Shown here one piece after another: positions 38,825-48,875 of a stretch of 64,000 nucleotides of DNA. Origin of the DNA: Marinomonas primoryensis (GTDB lineage: Bacteria > Pseudomonadota > Gammaproteobacteria > Pseudomonadales > Marinomonadaceae); the NCBI RefSeq assembly GCF_013372285.1, contig NZ_CP054301.1, positions 3,624,001 through 3,688,000 of the forward strand, in the 5' to 3' direction. The stretch's first letter is position 1; each line of letters begins with the position of its first letter. The notes beneath the pieces are model-generated. The model was not told where the DNA came from. It worked only from the letters and a program-made list of their open reading frames with translations, and searched no databases. The position numbers and the translations under genes were made by a program.

Positions 38825-40150
38825 ATGACCTTCCCCACAAACCGCGCCAAACTCGCCCTTGCGGCTTGGTTAGAAACTCACACCAAGTTTCGACTGTCTG
38901 CTCATGCAAACGACCTCACCTCCGCGCTAGAAATACTCGACACCCAGCCTCAGGCCAACAGTTATTCCGCTCAATTCGCTCGCTTAAAGCGCTATTTTAA
39001 TCGCGTTATTTTGGGTGTACTCGCCGTCTCATTTTTGCTCGGTTTAATCGCCGTGCCTCCCGCCTTTGCAACAAGCCAATCTAGTCAGATCAATATTTTT
39101 TGGTTGTTCATCATATTACTGGGTTTTCACGCGCTTAACTTCGCGCTTTGGTTTGTCACCATGATGGCAACGATGAACCACCGCAGTGAAAGCAAAGGCT
39201 TTTTACTTGGCTTGTTGATTTTTCTGAACAAGAAAATAAGTAAGCACTCACATATTGAAGAAGACATCAGCGCGGCGTATCTGCATTGGCAATGTCCAGC
39301 TCACTCTAATAAATGGTTGATCAGCAGCGTTTCACATGGCGCATGGGGGTGTTATTTATTAGCAGGCTGGATCATGACGTTATTGTTGCTGCTTACCAAC
39401 CAGGTGAATTTTGTCTGGGAAACAACACTATTAAGTGATCAGGCGTTTATTCAACTCACACAAACATTGAACGTCATTCCACAATGGTTTGGCATCTCAC
39501 TGCCTAACCAACTGGATATTCTGGCGAGCCGAGTGGATCTCATATCACAAAATGCGTCTACTCGACAGCATTGGGCAAATTTTTTACTGGCCAGCATTAT
39601 GATTTACGGCGTGTTGCCAAGGCTATTATTCATGCTCATAAGCTTAGGAATGTATCATTTTAAACGCGCGACCCAACCACTGGGCACGCAAGAACGTATT
39701 ATTAAAAACCGTTACTTACAGCAAGAGAGTCAAAGTCGAGCAATCTTAGACAATGACCACAATGCATTGTCCACGTTACAAGGCCATGCTCATGACGAAC
39801 ACATTAGCACTCTTGCTGACAGTGCCTTTTTACAACACTGGGCCTTATTTGAATGGAGCGGGTCAAGGCCGGATTATTTGAGCACAGCCCGTTCTTTATC
39901 TTTCTTAAACAGCCGAGAAGAACAAGATCAGTTTTTAGACGTACTCAGCCAAGAACCTACTTACATTTTAGTCGATGGAGAACAAAGCCCAGACCGCGGT
40001 AGCAGACGCTTTTTTACTCGAGTAAGTGCCTCCTATACCTCGCTATCCTTGGTGATATGTGGCGATAAACACGCTACATTCATAGAGGATTGGCAACGTC
40101 TTGCCAGAGAAACACATCTGCCTTCCACCCAAATACTACGAAAGGATTAA
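38825..40150 (+). CDS. DUF2868 domain-containing membrane protein
   Basis: 441 residues with about four membrane helices (VILGVLAVSFLLGLIAV near 60; WLFIILLGFHALNFALW near 95; WGCYLLAGWIMTLLLLL near 180; ANFLLASIMIYGVLPRLLFML near 255) and a large cytoplasmic C-terminus (about 285-441). The family is found next to a DUF3482 GTPase; here the GTPase starts three bases later, so they work as a unit. Function unknown. Confidence 0.8.
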   Translation: MTFPTNRAKLALAAWLETHTKFRLSAHANDLTSALEILDTQPQANSYSAQFARLKRYFNRVILGVLAVSFLLGLIAVPPAFATSQSSQINIFWLFIILLGFHALNFALWFVTMMATMNHRSESKGFLLGLLIFLNKKISKHSHIEEDISAAYLHWQCPAHSNKWLISSVSHGAWGCYLLAGWIMTLLLLLTNQVNFVWETTLLSDQAFIQLTQTLNVIPQWFGISLPNQLDILASRVDLISQNASTRQHWANFLLASIMIYGVLPRLLFMLISLGMYHFKRATQPLGTQERIIKNRYLQQESQSRAILDNDHNALSTLQGHAHDEHISTLADSAFLQHWALFEWSGSRPDYLSTARSLSFLNSREEQDQFLDVLSQEPTYILVDGEQSPDRGSRRFFTRVSASYTSLSLVICGDKHATFIEDWQRLARETHLPSTQILRKD

Positions 40151-40153
40151 CCC

Positions 40154-41512
40154 GTGTCGATTTCTCTTTTGGTCGTTGGTCACGCTAATACCGGCAAAAC
40201 ATCGCTGATTCGTACTCTATTACGTCGCCAAGACTTTGGCGACGTCAGTGACCGAGCTGGAACCACTCGCCATGTAGAAAGCGTCAAAATCAACATAGAA
40301 CATCAAACGATTGTGACGTTAACCGACACACCGGGGTTTGAAGATTCCATTGGTTTATGGGACATCCGTCATGCTGAGCCTTTTCGTTCCTTTCAAGGCG
40401 CAGATTGGTTAGGGCCTTTTTGTGACAGTCACTTTGCGCAGGATGAATTCGAGCAAGAAGCCAAAATACTCAAGCAGCTGACAAGCACCGATATCATTCT
40501 CTATGTGATTGATATTCGACAAGCCCCGCTCGGCAAATACTTAGATGAACTTTCGTTACTGGCCAGCGCCAATAAACCGATTATTCCGATATTAAATTTC
40601 AGCGCGACGCCAAGCGCGCATTTAGACGCGTGGCGTAAAGTTTTGGCAGAACGCCACTTACATGCGGTCGTTAAATACGACTCAGTCGCGTTTTATTTTG
40701 AAGATGAAAAGCGTTTGTATCAAAGCATTCAAAGCTTAATGCCGGAGCATTACGACGCTGTTAATCAATTGGTCACATCACGTGAAGAAGCGGCTCAATT
40801 ACGCCTGACGATGGCAACCAATCAACTGGCTGAATTACTGATCAAAGCGGCAAGCTCACGCCTTGAATGCGCTCAGTACCCACCAGAAATAGCAGAATCT
40901 ACCGTGTTCGAAAATAAAATACGCCAACTGGAACAGCATTATATTACCCAGTTGTTGCGCCTATATGAGTTTCAGCAAGCAGATTTAGTCGTATCGCCAT
41001 TGGCGATTCAGAATGATCGTTGGCAGCAGGATATTTTCGAAGCGCAGACGCTAAAAGAATGGGGCATTGATACCGGAACAAGTGCATTAACCGGTGCGGC
41101 GATTGGCGCAGGAATCGATGTTATGTCGGCGGGTTTGACGTTAGGCACCGCCACCACCATAGGTGCCATTTTAGGCGCCACATGGAAAACCGGACAGCAT
41201 TATAAAGACACACTAAAAAGCAAACTGACGAACCGTCACTATTTGTGCCTAGATAACGCGACACTCACGCTTTTATGCTTGCGAGGTTTGACTGCCATTC
41301 AGCATTTACATCAGCGTGGTCACGCTTCTCAGCAATCTTACCAACTTATCACTCCATCAAAAGATAACGAGTTTATTGACCAAATGAAGCCTTTTTGGAA
41401 GCAAGCTCAACAACATCCAGAATGGGAAAAACACACTCTGCCAGAGTCACATCCTACCCTGCAAAACATACGAACCGTTCTAGAGAAAGCGCTTACTTTG
41501 AACAAACACTAG
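40154..41512 (+). CDS. GTPase with C-terminal DUF3482 domain
   Basis: 452 residues. N-terminal Era/TrmE-like G domain: G1 VVGHANTGKTS, G2/T GTTRHVESV, G3 TDTPGFED; the G4 position reads LNFSAT, not NKxD, so nucleotide selectivity may be altered. The DUF3482 region ends in a glycine-rich hydrophobic stretch (TGAAIGAGIDVMSAGLTLGTATTIGAI, about 315-345) that may insert in membranes. Coupled to the DUF2868 gene and overlapping the plsC gene end by four bases. Confidence 0.82.
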   Translation: MSISLLVVGHANTGKTSLIRTLLRRQDFGDVSDRAGTTRHVESVKINIEHQTIVTLTDTPGFEDSIGLWDIRHAEPFRSFQGADWLGPFCDSHFAQDEFEQEAKILKQLTSTDIILYVIDIRQAPLGKYLDELSLLASANKPIIPILNFSATPSAHLDAWRKVLAERHLHAVVKYDSVAFYFEDEKRLYQSIQSLMPEHYDAVNQLVTSREEAAQLRLTMATNQLAELLIKAASSRLECAQYPPEIAESTVFENKIRQLEQHYITQLLRLYEFQQADLVVSPLAIQNDRWQQDIFEAQTLKEWGIDTGTSALTGAAIGAGIDVMSAGLTLGTATTIGAILGATWKTGQHYKDTLKSKLTNRHYLCLDNATLTLLCLRGLTAIQHLHQRGHASQQSYQLITPSKDNEFIDQMKPFWKQAQQHPEWEKHTLPESHPTLQNIRTVLEKALTLNKH

Positions 41513-42225
41513 CGAGCAAGCTCTTGATCTAAGCGTTGTTGAGCGTCGTGCATTTGTTGCTCACACTTTTCCATCAACGCAATGATGTCCGCTTCATGCA
41601 AGTCTGCGGTATCAATTGGCGCAAGCATTTCAACAATCGCCTTACCATTACTCCAGCGATTCAAATTCACTTGTTGATGAGTACTGCTACAAACAATGGG
41701 GATGACGGGCACGCCTGCTTGAATCGCGGCATGAAACGCGCCGCGCTTAAACGGCAGCCAGCCTCGGCCTCGGCTACGTGTGCCTTCTGGAAACATCAAA
41801 ATAGATAAACCGGTTCTTTTCATACTGGCAACCACTTGGTCTATCGTCGCTATCGCTTGTTTTCGGTTATCACGGTTGATTAAAATATTGCCACTGGCCC
41901 AGTACAAAGCACCAAAAAAAGGAATCCATCGTAAGCTCGATTTTCCGACAGTAACAACCCCTTTTGGCATGACGGCCGCCAAGGTAAATAAGTCAAAGTT
42001 GTTCTGATGATTTGCCACATAAACCGCTTGAGGAGAATGTTGTGATTGAGACGCAACTCTACCCTCAACCGATAAACCAAACAGCGTCCCTACTTGTGCC
42101 AATACTCGGCCTAAATGATACACTCGATTTTTTGAGCGCAAGGTGAGCAAACAAAAAATAATGCCTAATAAGGTAACGCCAATAATCAATAGTAATAACA
42201 GTGTTATACGTATCAAAAACAACAT
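41509..42225 (-). CDS. plsC: 1-acyl-sn-glycerol-3-phosphate acyltransferase
   Basis: 238 residues with an N-terminal membrane helix. Catalytic NHQNNFD (NHxxxxD motif) about residue 74-80 and FPEGTRSRGRGWLPFKRG for the glycerolphosphate site. Makes phosphatidic acid from lyso-PA. Tail-to-tail with the GTPase gene (four-base overlap). Confidence 0.9.
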   Translation of the reverse strand: MLFLIRITLLLLLIIGVTLLGIIFCLLTLRSKNRVYHLGRVLAQVGTLFGLSVEGRVASQSQHSPQAVYVANHQNNFDLFTLAAVMPKGVVTVGKSSLRWIPFFGALYWASGNILINRDNRKQAIATIDQVVASMKRTGLSILMFPEGTRSRGRGWLPFKRGAFHAAIQAGVPVIPIVCSSTHQQVNLNRWSNGKAIVEMLAPIDTADLHEADIIALMEKCEQQMHDAQQRLDQELAR

Positions 42226-42263
42226 AGTGCAATAAGCCTCACATTAACAGCGTGTCACTCTCG

Positions 42264-44597
42264 CTAAATCTTATGAAAGTTTTCACGCCATTTAAAGAAA
42301 TCTTCCGCAAGCAAAGGTTTAGAGAAGAAATAGCCTTGTATTTTATCACAATGATATAGCCCTAGAAGTGCCACACCTTCCGCATTTTCAGCGCCTTCGG
42401 CTGTTACTTGAAAGCCCAGGCTATGGGACAAATCAATGGTCGCCTTAGTGATAAACTCATCGCCTTTATTGGTATCGATAAACTGTATAAAGGCGCGGTC
42501 GATTTTCACTTCATTCACGGGTAACTCACGCAAATAGGACAATGAAGACTGACCGGTACCAAAATCATCAATAGCAAGATGTACGCCCATTTTCTGCAAG
42601 GCTTTCAGCACATTGGTCACTTTTACTCTATCTTTCATCACAGCGCTTTCTGTGACTTCAAGTGCTAACGCGCGTTCTGGTAAATGGTTCGCTTTCAATG
42701 CTTGAGCAACCATAGTCGGCAATGCTTCATCCACCAGATCATGGGCAGACAAATTCACCGCGACGCGAATTTCATGACCATCTGACCACCAGCGACTCAG
42801 TTGAGACAACACCGTGTTCAATACCCATTTGGTTAATAATTGAATGCTGCCCGCGTGTTCAAGTATAGAAATAAATTCATCCGGCGGGACAAAACCGAGT
42901 TCAGGGTGGACCCAACGAATCAAGGCTTCTGCCTCATGACAATCGTTGCCTGCTAGGCCAACCTTAGGCTGGTAAACAACAAACAATTGACCACTTTCTA
43001 AGGCGGCAGGCAAATCCCGAATAATCGTCAACTGACGACGGTGATTTTCATCTTGTCCGATTTCATAGAACACACAAAGATTACTTTCTTCTCGTGCTTT
43101 GTCAGCAACGATATCTAACCGGCGCATGGCGCTGTTTACATCGGCAGTTGCATGCTCGAAAGGCAGTACAGCGATGCTGATATCAAGACGAATATTTGAA
43201 CCCTCTTCTACTTCAAACTCTTCGCAGAAAAAACACTTTAAATCCGCGCAGTCTTGTTCTGAAATGTTGCGTCCGAAAATAAGCAAAAACTTATCGCCGT
43301 TAAGGCGCGCAATCATATCAGTGTCGCCACCCCACGCTTTAAGGCGCTCCGCCACTGTTGATAACAAAACGTTGCCAACATCAAAGCCCAACATGTTATT
43401 AATATTTTTGAAGTGTCGAATATTTATGAGTATCAGGCCACCTTGAACCTTAGGCAAAGCTTCGCTCAAATATAATTCAACGGCACTTTGATTGAATAAT
43501 CCCGTAAGCTGATCACGAGAAGCCCGATAAGTCAGTTCTTCTTCTCGATTTATAATCGCGTCTTGCATCGTTTTCATGGTGTTAGATAACACACCAAATT
43601 CACCACTTATTTCTGGTGCCTTAACTTTTTCGTTATCGGCCCCCAAACCAATCAACGTCGCATAATCGACCAAACGGCCGATTGGCTTCGTCATATTTCG
43701 AGCAAGCACCACACCAAATAAAAATGCCAACGCCAACGCACCCGTGAAAATTAAGACCAACTGATTACGAGTACTGTTGTAGCTTTCTATCCAAGGTCCG
43801 TAAGGCAAATGAATGACGCCCCATTGATCGGTGACACCTAAATCAACACCCAACGATAAATATTTTTCATCCGTAGAAAACATTGGCAACTGAAGAATAC
43901 TGTTGATGTTGCCTATACCGTCAAACAAGGTGTTTTTTTCGTATTCTGGTAATGTCGATACACCATCAAGCGTATGGGTACTCTCTATTTCATGAACAAA
44001 GCTAATGTCTAATCCAGTGACATTCTTAATTTGTTCTGCCAACGTTTGATCTAGTAAAAACGCCATACCGACCCAAGCAATCACATTCGGCGCTTTAACT
44101 GGTACTAATACGAGCTGATAGGCGCGATTATCCAAGGCGATCATAGTACTAATCGACGAACCGCCAGAGCGGCGAGCCGCAAACACAAGCTCAGAAATAG
44201 TGCCACTAACATTAACCGCTTGAGTCGCCGTAATAAGCTCGCCGCCCGGCGACACTAAAATAGACACATCCGCGCTAATTCGGGCACCATGATTTTGCAA
44301 AACAGAGCGGATAGTCCCCGTTTCTCTGGTGGCCACAGCTTGCTTAAAACCAAAATCAGAGGTCAAAATCTCCACCCCTTTAGTAAGCTGTTCAGCACGC
44401 GCTTCTAAAAACAAATCAAATACATTGCGCGATACGTCAATGGAGTTCACGCCTTGCCTATAGTTGTCTTCTTTTAAAGACGACAGCACAGCAAGCGCGG
44501 TTCCCAACTGAGCCAGCGCAAGTAACATCAAGACAAACATAATGAGTTGTGCTTGAAAGCTTTTAAACACCTTGAAATCTCTTTTAATACTAATCAC
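42264..44597 (-). CDS. Membrane EAL phosphodiesterase with degenerate GGDEF domain
   Basis: About 777 residues from the GTG at 44597. Membrane helix, periplasmic cache-like domain (about 40-270), second helix, HAMP, a GGDEF-like domain whose signature reads NGDKF (no cyclase expected), and an EAL domain with YQPKVGL, EALIRW, VNLSAHDL, DDFGTGQSSL and EGAEN. The EAL site is largely intact, so it probably hydrolyses c-di-GMP in response to a periplasmic signal. Confidence 0.87.
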   Translation of the reverse strand: MISIKRDFKVFKSFQAQLIMFVLMLLALAQLGTALAVLSSLKEDNYRQGVNSIDVSRNVFDLFLEARAEQLTKGVEILTSDFGFKQAVATRETGTIRSVLQNHGARISADVSILVSPGGELITATQAVNVSGTISELVFAARRSGGSSISTMIALDNRAYQLVLVPVKAPNVIAWVGMAFLLDQTLAEQIKNVTGLDISFVHEIESTHTLDGVSTLPEYEKNTLFDGIGNINSILQLPMFSTDEKYLSLGVDLGVTDQWGVIHLPYGPWIESYNSTRNQLVLIFTGALALAFLFGVVLARNMTKPIGRLVDYATLIGLGADNEKVKAPEISGEFGVLSNTMKTMQDAIINREEELTYRASRDQLTGLFNQSAVELYLSEALPKVQGGLILINIRHFKNINNMLGFDVGNVLLSTVAERLKAWGGDTDMIARLNGDKFLLIFGRNISEQDCADLKCFFCEEFEVEEGSNIRLDISIAVLPFEHATADVNSAMRRLDIVADKAREESNLCVFYEIGQDENHRRQLTIIRDLPAALESGQLFVVYQPKVGLAGNDCHEAEALIRWVHPELGFVPPDEFISILEHAGSIQLLTKWVLNTVLSQLSRWWSDGHEIRVAVNLSAHDLVDEALPTMVAQALKANHLPERALALEVTESAVMKDRVKVTNVLKALQKMGVHLAIDDFGTGQSSLSYLRELPVNEVKIDRAFIQFIDTNKGDEFITKATIDLSHSLGFQVTAEGAENAEGVALLGLYHCDKIQGYFFSKPLLAEDFFKWRENFHKI

Positions 44598-44751
44598 ATA
44601 GACCTTATAGAATCGGCTATTGGACTTAAACCTAAAAACGCAACGGAGGATCAAGAATAATAGGGGTTATATCACTTTTACGCTACATCAGCTCAAAAAG
44701 CACTTGTATATAACTCAATATAAACATATGTTAATTCTTTAAACATTTGTT

Positions 44752-45837
44752 ATGTTGACTATGAAAAATCAAACTTATCGCGTCTATGAAGCCATAAAGC
44801 TCGATCCACTTGCCTCACAGCAAGCCCTAGCCGACCGACTTGGAATGAGCAGAGAATCTGTTGCAGGGCACATTATGCAACTGACTCGGCAAGGCTATAT
44901 CTTAGGAAAAGGTTATTTACTCGCAGAGCAAAATACCTATGTCGTCATTGGTGGCGCCAACGTGGACATCAATGGCCACAGTAGCGCGGTATTAACCACT
45001 CATGATTCTAACCCAGGAACCATCAGCCAAAGCCCCGGCGGCGTAGGCCGAAATATTGCTGAAAATTTAGCACGCCTAGGTGAACACGTACATTTGATTG
45101 CATCTATTGGGTTGGATCAACGTGGCAATTGGCTAATAGAACAAACTCGTGCAAGTGGCGTAGAAACACATAATATCTTGCGTCATGACACCCTACCCAC
45201 GGGCACCTACTTAGCCATCAATAATGACAGTGGGCAGCTACAAGCCGCTATTGCTGACATGCGAATCATCGACACACTCGATGCGCAAAAACTCAGCAGT
45301 AAACAAGCTTTACTGCAAAGTGCTTATAGCATCATTATTGATGCTAACCTTTCCTCCGACACCATCGAATGGCTCGCACGACAATCTCTTTCTGCTCAAC
45401 TTGTCGCTGACGCGGTGTCCACAGCGAAAGCACCTAGATTACGGCCCATATTAGCGAAATTAACCTTATTAAAAGTCAATCAAGATGAAGCAAGAGCCAT
45501 TCTTGACTCAAATGAAACAGACCCCAATAAACTCGCAAAAGCCTTACTTGATGCAGGCGTTGATGAAGTATTGCTTAGCCTAGGCAGTCAAGGTGTTCTT
45601 TTTACCAGCGCAGAACACAGCCAACAAAAAATCTGCTACCCGACGGTACCGGTCAGCGATACCGGTGCAGGAGATGCTTTATTGGCGGGGTATTTAAGTG
45701 CTTGCCAACAAAATAAAAGCCTCGACGATTCACTCTCTTTTGCCCTAGCTTGCGCGGCGATGACATTAGAAAGTGCTCATGCAAACTACCCAGAACTCAC
45801 TGTTCAAAACGTCACTCAATGGATAGAAAAACTATGA
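44752..45837 (+). CDS. psuK: Pseudouridine kinase with N-terminal helix-turn-helix
   Basis: 361 residues. An N-terminal winged HTH (about 1-60, SQQALADRLGMSRESVAGHIMQL) is fused to a PfkB-family kinase (VIGGANVDING, PGGVGRNIAENLARLG, DTGAGDALLAGYL with the catalytic Asp). It phosphorylates pseudouridine; the HTH suggests it also acts as its own or a related regulator. Its stop overlaps psuG (ATGA, 45834). Confidence 0.88.
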   Translation: MLTMKNQTYRVYEAIKLDPLASQQALADRLGMSRESVAGHIMQLTRQGYILGKGYLLAEQNTYVVIGGANVDINGHSSAVLTTHDSNPGTISQSPGGVGRNIAENLARLGEHVHLIASIGLDQRGNWLIEQTRASGVETHNILRHDTLPTGTYLAINNDSGQLQAAIADMRIIDTLDAQKLSSKQALLQSAYSIIIDANLSSDTIEWLARQSLSAQLVADAVSTAKAPRLRPILAKLTLLKVNQDEARAILDSNETDPNKLAKALLDAGVDEVLLSLGSQGVLFTSAEHSQQKICYPTVPVSDTGAGDALLAGYLSACQQNKSLDDSLSFALACAAMTLESAHANYPELTVQNVTQWIEKL

Positions 45838-46739
45838 ACCAATACCTAGATATACACCCTGATGTTGCCGCCGCCATTGCCGCGGGCAAACCTGTTGTTG
45901 CCCTTGAAAGCACCATTATTTCTCATGGTATGCCATGGCCACAAAATGCCGAAACCGCTAAGAAAGTGGAACAAATCATTCGTGATAACGGCGCAGTACC
46001 CGCGACCATCGCCATCATTGATGGCCGCCTTAAAGCGGGATTAAGCGATGAAGAAATAGACACCTTAGCCAAAGCTGGTTTGTCTGTAACGAAGTGCTCA
46101 CGCCGCGATTTGCCCTTTGTTATTGCCCAAAAACAACATGGCGCAACAACCGTAGCAGCAACAATGATTATTGCGGCAATGGCCGGTATTAAAGTGTTTG
46201 CAACAGGAGGAATTGGCGGTGTACATCGAGGCGCACAGCAAACGTTTGATATCTCGGCTGATTTGCAAGAGCTAGCAAAAACCAGTGTGGCTGTTGTGTG
46301 TGCTGGGGCGAAATCTATTCTAGACCTTGCGTTAACACGTGAATATTTAGAGACTCAAGGTGTTCCCGTATTAGGTTACAAAACGGACACTCTACCCGCT
46401 TTTTATACTCGTGATAGTGATCAAACCGTCGACTATAACCTACAATCCGCAAATGACATTGCGAATTTCCTCAAAGCAAAATGGGAAATGCAATTGCATG
46501 GTGGGGTGATTATTGCCAACCCTATTCCAGAAGAATTTGCGATGGATAAAGCCGCCATCGATTCCGCCATCAATCAAGCATTAGCCGAGATGAAAGAACA
46601 AGGCGTTGCCGGAAAGGAATCTACTCCTTTCTTATTGGCGCGCGTCGCTGAATTAACGGGCGGAGACAGCCTAGCAAGCAATATTCAGTTAGTGTTTAAC
46701 AACGCTCGCCTTGCCGCTAAAATTGCCATCGCACTCTAG
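45834..46739 (+). CDS. psuG: Pseudouridine-5'-phosphate glycosidase
   Basis: 301 residues. Cleaves the C-C bond of PsiMP to uracil and ribose-5-phosphate. ALESTIISHGMPWPQN, ATIAIIDGRLKAGL, GGIGGVHRG and CAGAKSILD are the family blocks. The ATG at 45834 overlaps the psuK stop; an upstream in-frame ATG (45750) lies within psuK and is not used. Confidence 0.95.
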   Translation: MNQYLDIHPDVAAAIAAGKPVVALESTIISHGMPWPQNAETAKKVEQIIRDNGAVPATIAIIDGRLKAGLSDEEIDTLAKAGLSVTKCSRRDLPFVIAQKQHGATTVAATMIIAAMAGIKVFATGGIGGVHRGAQQTFDISADLQELAKTSVAVVCAGAKSILDLALTREYLETQGVPVLGYKTDTLPAFYTRDSDQTVDYNLQSANDIANFLKAKWEMQLHGGVIIANPIPEEFAMDKAAIDSAINQALAEMKEQGVAGKESTPFLLARVAELTGGDSLASNIQLVFNNARLAAKIAIAL

Positions 46740-46754
46740 AAAAGCACATAAGAA

Positions 46755-46797
46755 GACAATTACTGGCCGTCATCTTAATTCTGCCAGTAGTTGTCTT
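46755..46797. other. 14-bp hairpin between convergent psuG and rlmF
   Basis: AGACAATTACTGGC (46755-46768) against 46784-46797 with one wobble pair. It covers the last codons of rlmF and has no T-run on either side, so it is an imperfect terminator at best. Confidence 0.45.
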
Positions 46798-47758
46798 TCC
46801 AATAGTCTATTTGATCATCTTCGAGGAAGCTCCAAGCGACAAACCGACTGATTTTTTGACCTTGAGCCATGTCAATCGTCTTAACCTGGCGAGCACCAAC
46901 ATCTTTTAATGTACGGTAGATAGTGTCTAAATTCCCCTGACGCGCCACCAAGGAAGTAAACCAAAAACAACGATCGGCGTATTGAACACTTTCTTTTACC
47001 ATTCGAGACACAAAGCCAGCTTCCCCTCCATCACACCATAATTCAGGCGCCGTTCCGCCAAAATTTAAAACAGGCTTTTCTGTGCTCGCTCTTTTACCTT
47101 TTACACCACGCCATTTACGCTGTGATTCATCTATCATCGCCGATTCACTGGTATGAAACGGAGGGTTGCACAGAGTTAAATCAAACCTGTCTTTTTCTTC
47201 CCACACGCCATCAAAGATCTTAGCCGAGTGAGTTTGCAAACGAGCAATAACCGCGCCTTTCAAACAGGGGTTGGATTTTATAATGGTATTGCAGGTCGAC
47301 ACGGCAATAGGATTCACATCGGAACCAACAAATTGCCAGCCATACTCTTGATGTCCGATGATGGGATAAACACAATTCGCTCCCACACCAACGTCCAAAA
47401 CCTTGACCGTTTTTCCACGCGGGATCACTCCTTGATTACTGGTCGCTAATAAGTCGGCTAAATAATGAATGTAATCGGCTCGACCGGGAATCGGCGGACA
47501 AAGATAACTCGGTGGAATGTCCCAAAATGCAACGCCATAAAAGTGACTGAGTAAGGCTCGGTTTAAGGTTTTAACCGCATTAGGATTAGCAAAATCCACT
47601 GACTCATTTCCATACTGGTTGAGTTGGATAAAACCAGAAAGTTCGGGGCAAGAATCCGCCAAGAGCGCAAAATCATAACGCGCACGATGCGGATTACGAG
47701 GATGAAGCTCTAGTTTATTGGTACGTTTGCTTTTCGTATTCTTGCTTTTTAAGACCAC
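46775..47758 (-). CDS. rlmF: 23S rRNA (adenine(1618)-N(6))-methyltransferase
   Basis: 327 residues, GTG start. SAM-binding DVGVGANCVYPIIG, the catalytic NPPF in LCNPPFHTSE, KGKR in the middle; N-terminal LHPRNPHRARYDF and GRADYIHYLADLL are RlmF signatures. Methylates A1618 of 23S rRNA. Confidence 0.93.
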   Translation of the reverse strand: MVLKSKNTKSKRTNKLELHPRNPHRARYDFALLADSCPELSGFIQLNQYGNESVDFANPNAVKTLNRALLSHFYGVAFWDIPPSYLCPPIPGRADYIHYLADLLATSNQGVIPRGKTVKVLDVGVGANCVYPIIGHQEYGWQFVGSDVNPIAVSTCNTIIKSNPCLKGAVIARLQTHSAKIFDGVWEEKDRFDLTLCNPPFHTSESAMIDESQRKWRGVKGKRASTEKPVLNFGGTAPELWCDGGEAGFVSRMVKESVQYADRCFWFTSLVARQGNLDTIYRTLKDVGARQVKTIDMAQGQKISRFVAWSFLEDDQIDYWKDNYWQN

Positions 47759-47830
47759 GTGGATGCCATTGAGTTAAACCAAAAGGGGAGTATAACCGAA
47801 TTCCTGATCATGAACTAAAGTGCGTAACCG

Positions 47831-48763
47831 TCACTCTTTAGGATAAGGAATTAAGGCTTTGACGACCCGCTCGCAAATCCCCCTGAACCAAATCACACCG
47901 GGGTCGTTCTCCACAGATTTTGGCCAGCTTGAATAATAATGAATAAAAGGAAAATCCATCGGAAGGTCCTTAATAACCAAACCAAATTGCTTTCGAAAAC
48001 GTTCCGGTAATAAACCGCTGTTGCTCATTAATAAAGACGTTCGGCCTACGGTTTCCAGTGCTGCCAACATATAAGGAGTACGAAATGCAAAATGACGCTC
48101 TCTCGCTCGCTCACCTAGCAATGCATCGCTAATCACAGGGTTAGAACCGCCTAAATTTACCAATACATGAGAATAAGCCAAATAGTCATCTAGCGTGATG
48201 TGCTCTTTCGCGGCTAATGCATGATTCGCAGACATAACGCAGCGAAATTTTTCACGTCCAAGTAGGTTTTTTTCAAAACTATTGGGAAGCTGTATGTACT
48301 CGCTACACAAAGCCAAATCAAGAGAGTGTTCCGCTTGGCTAAGCAAACTCGTTTCGGTCAGCGTGCTGGTTTCTAACGAAGCAAAAGGCGCTTCTCGATA
48401 GAATTGCTCTGCAATCGCGGGCATATAGGCTTGAGCTTGATAATGCGTCGTTTGCATACGGAAAGTACGATAACTGCTTTGCGGCTGGAATTCAGACTCT
48501 GCCCACAACTCTGCCATTTGTTCTAGCATGAGCTTTAATGGCGCTTCCAATGCTAATGCTTTCGATGTTGGCACCATGCCTTTTGCTGTACGAATAAACA
48601 AAGGGTCATTGAAGGCATCACGCAGTCGATTAAGTAATCGACTCATGGCGGACTGGCTCAGATACAAGCGATCCGCCGCACGACCCACATTGCGCTCTTC
48701 CAGTAAATATAACAGTCCTGTGAGTGATTTAAGGTCCAAATGCTGTAATGCGCTGGGGATCAT
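47831..48763 (-). CDS. LysR family transcriptional regulator
   Basis: About 310 residues. N-terminal HTH (LLYLLEERNVGRAADRLYLSQSAMSRLLNRLR) and a C-terminal co-inducer domain (about 90-310). The ATG at 48763 is preferred over the TTG at 48769. Divergent to a DMT transporter, its likely target; the 112-base gap holds the shared promoter region. Confidence 0.88.
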   Translation of the reverse strand: MIPSALQHLDLKSLTGLLYLLEERNVGRAADRLYLSQSAMSRLLNRLRDAFNDPLFIRTAKGMVPTSKALALEAPLKLMLEQMAELWAESEFQPQSSYRTFRMQTTHYQAQAYMPAIAEQFYREAPFASLETSTLTETSLLSQAEHSLDLALCSEYIQLPNSFEKNLLGREKFRCVMSANHALAAKEHITLDDYLAYSHVLVNLGGSNPVISDALLGERARERHFAFRTPYMLAALETVGRTSLLMSNSGLLPERFRKQFGLVIKDLPMDFPFIHYYSSWPKSVENDPGVIWFRGICERVVKALIPYPKE

Positions 48764-48875
48764 AACCAAATTCCGATTTATGCATAATGATTAGGCCTAT
48801 TATGCATTGGCTTTAATGAAGGGGGAAAGCCATTATGGAAAATCAGAACAACTTCTTTTATATAAGGTTATCGTT

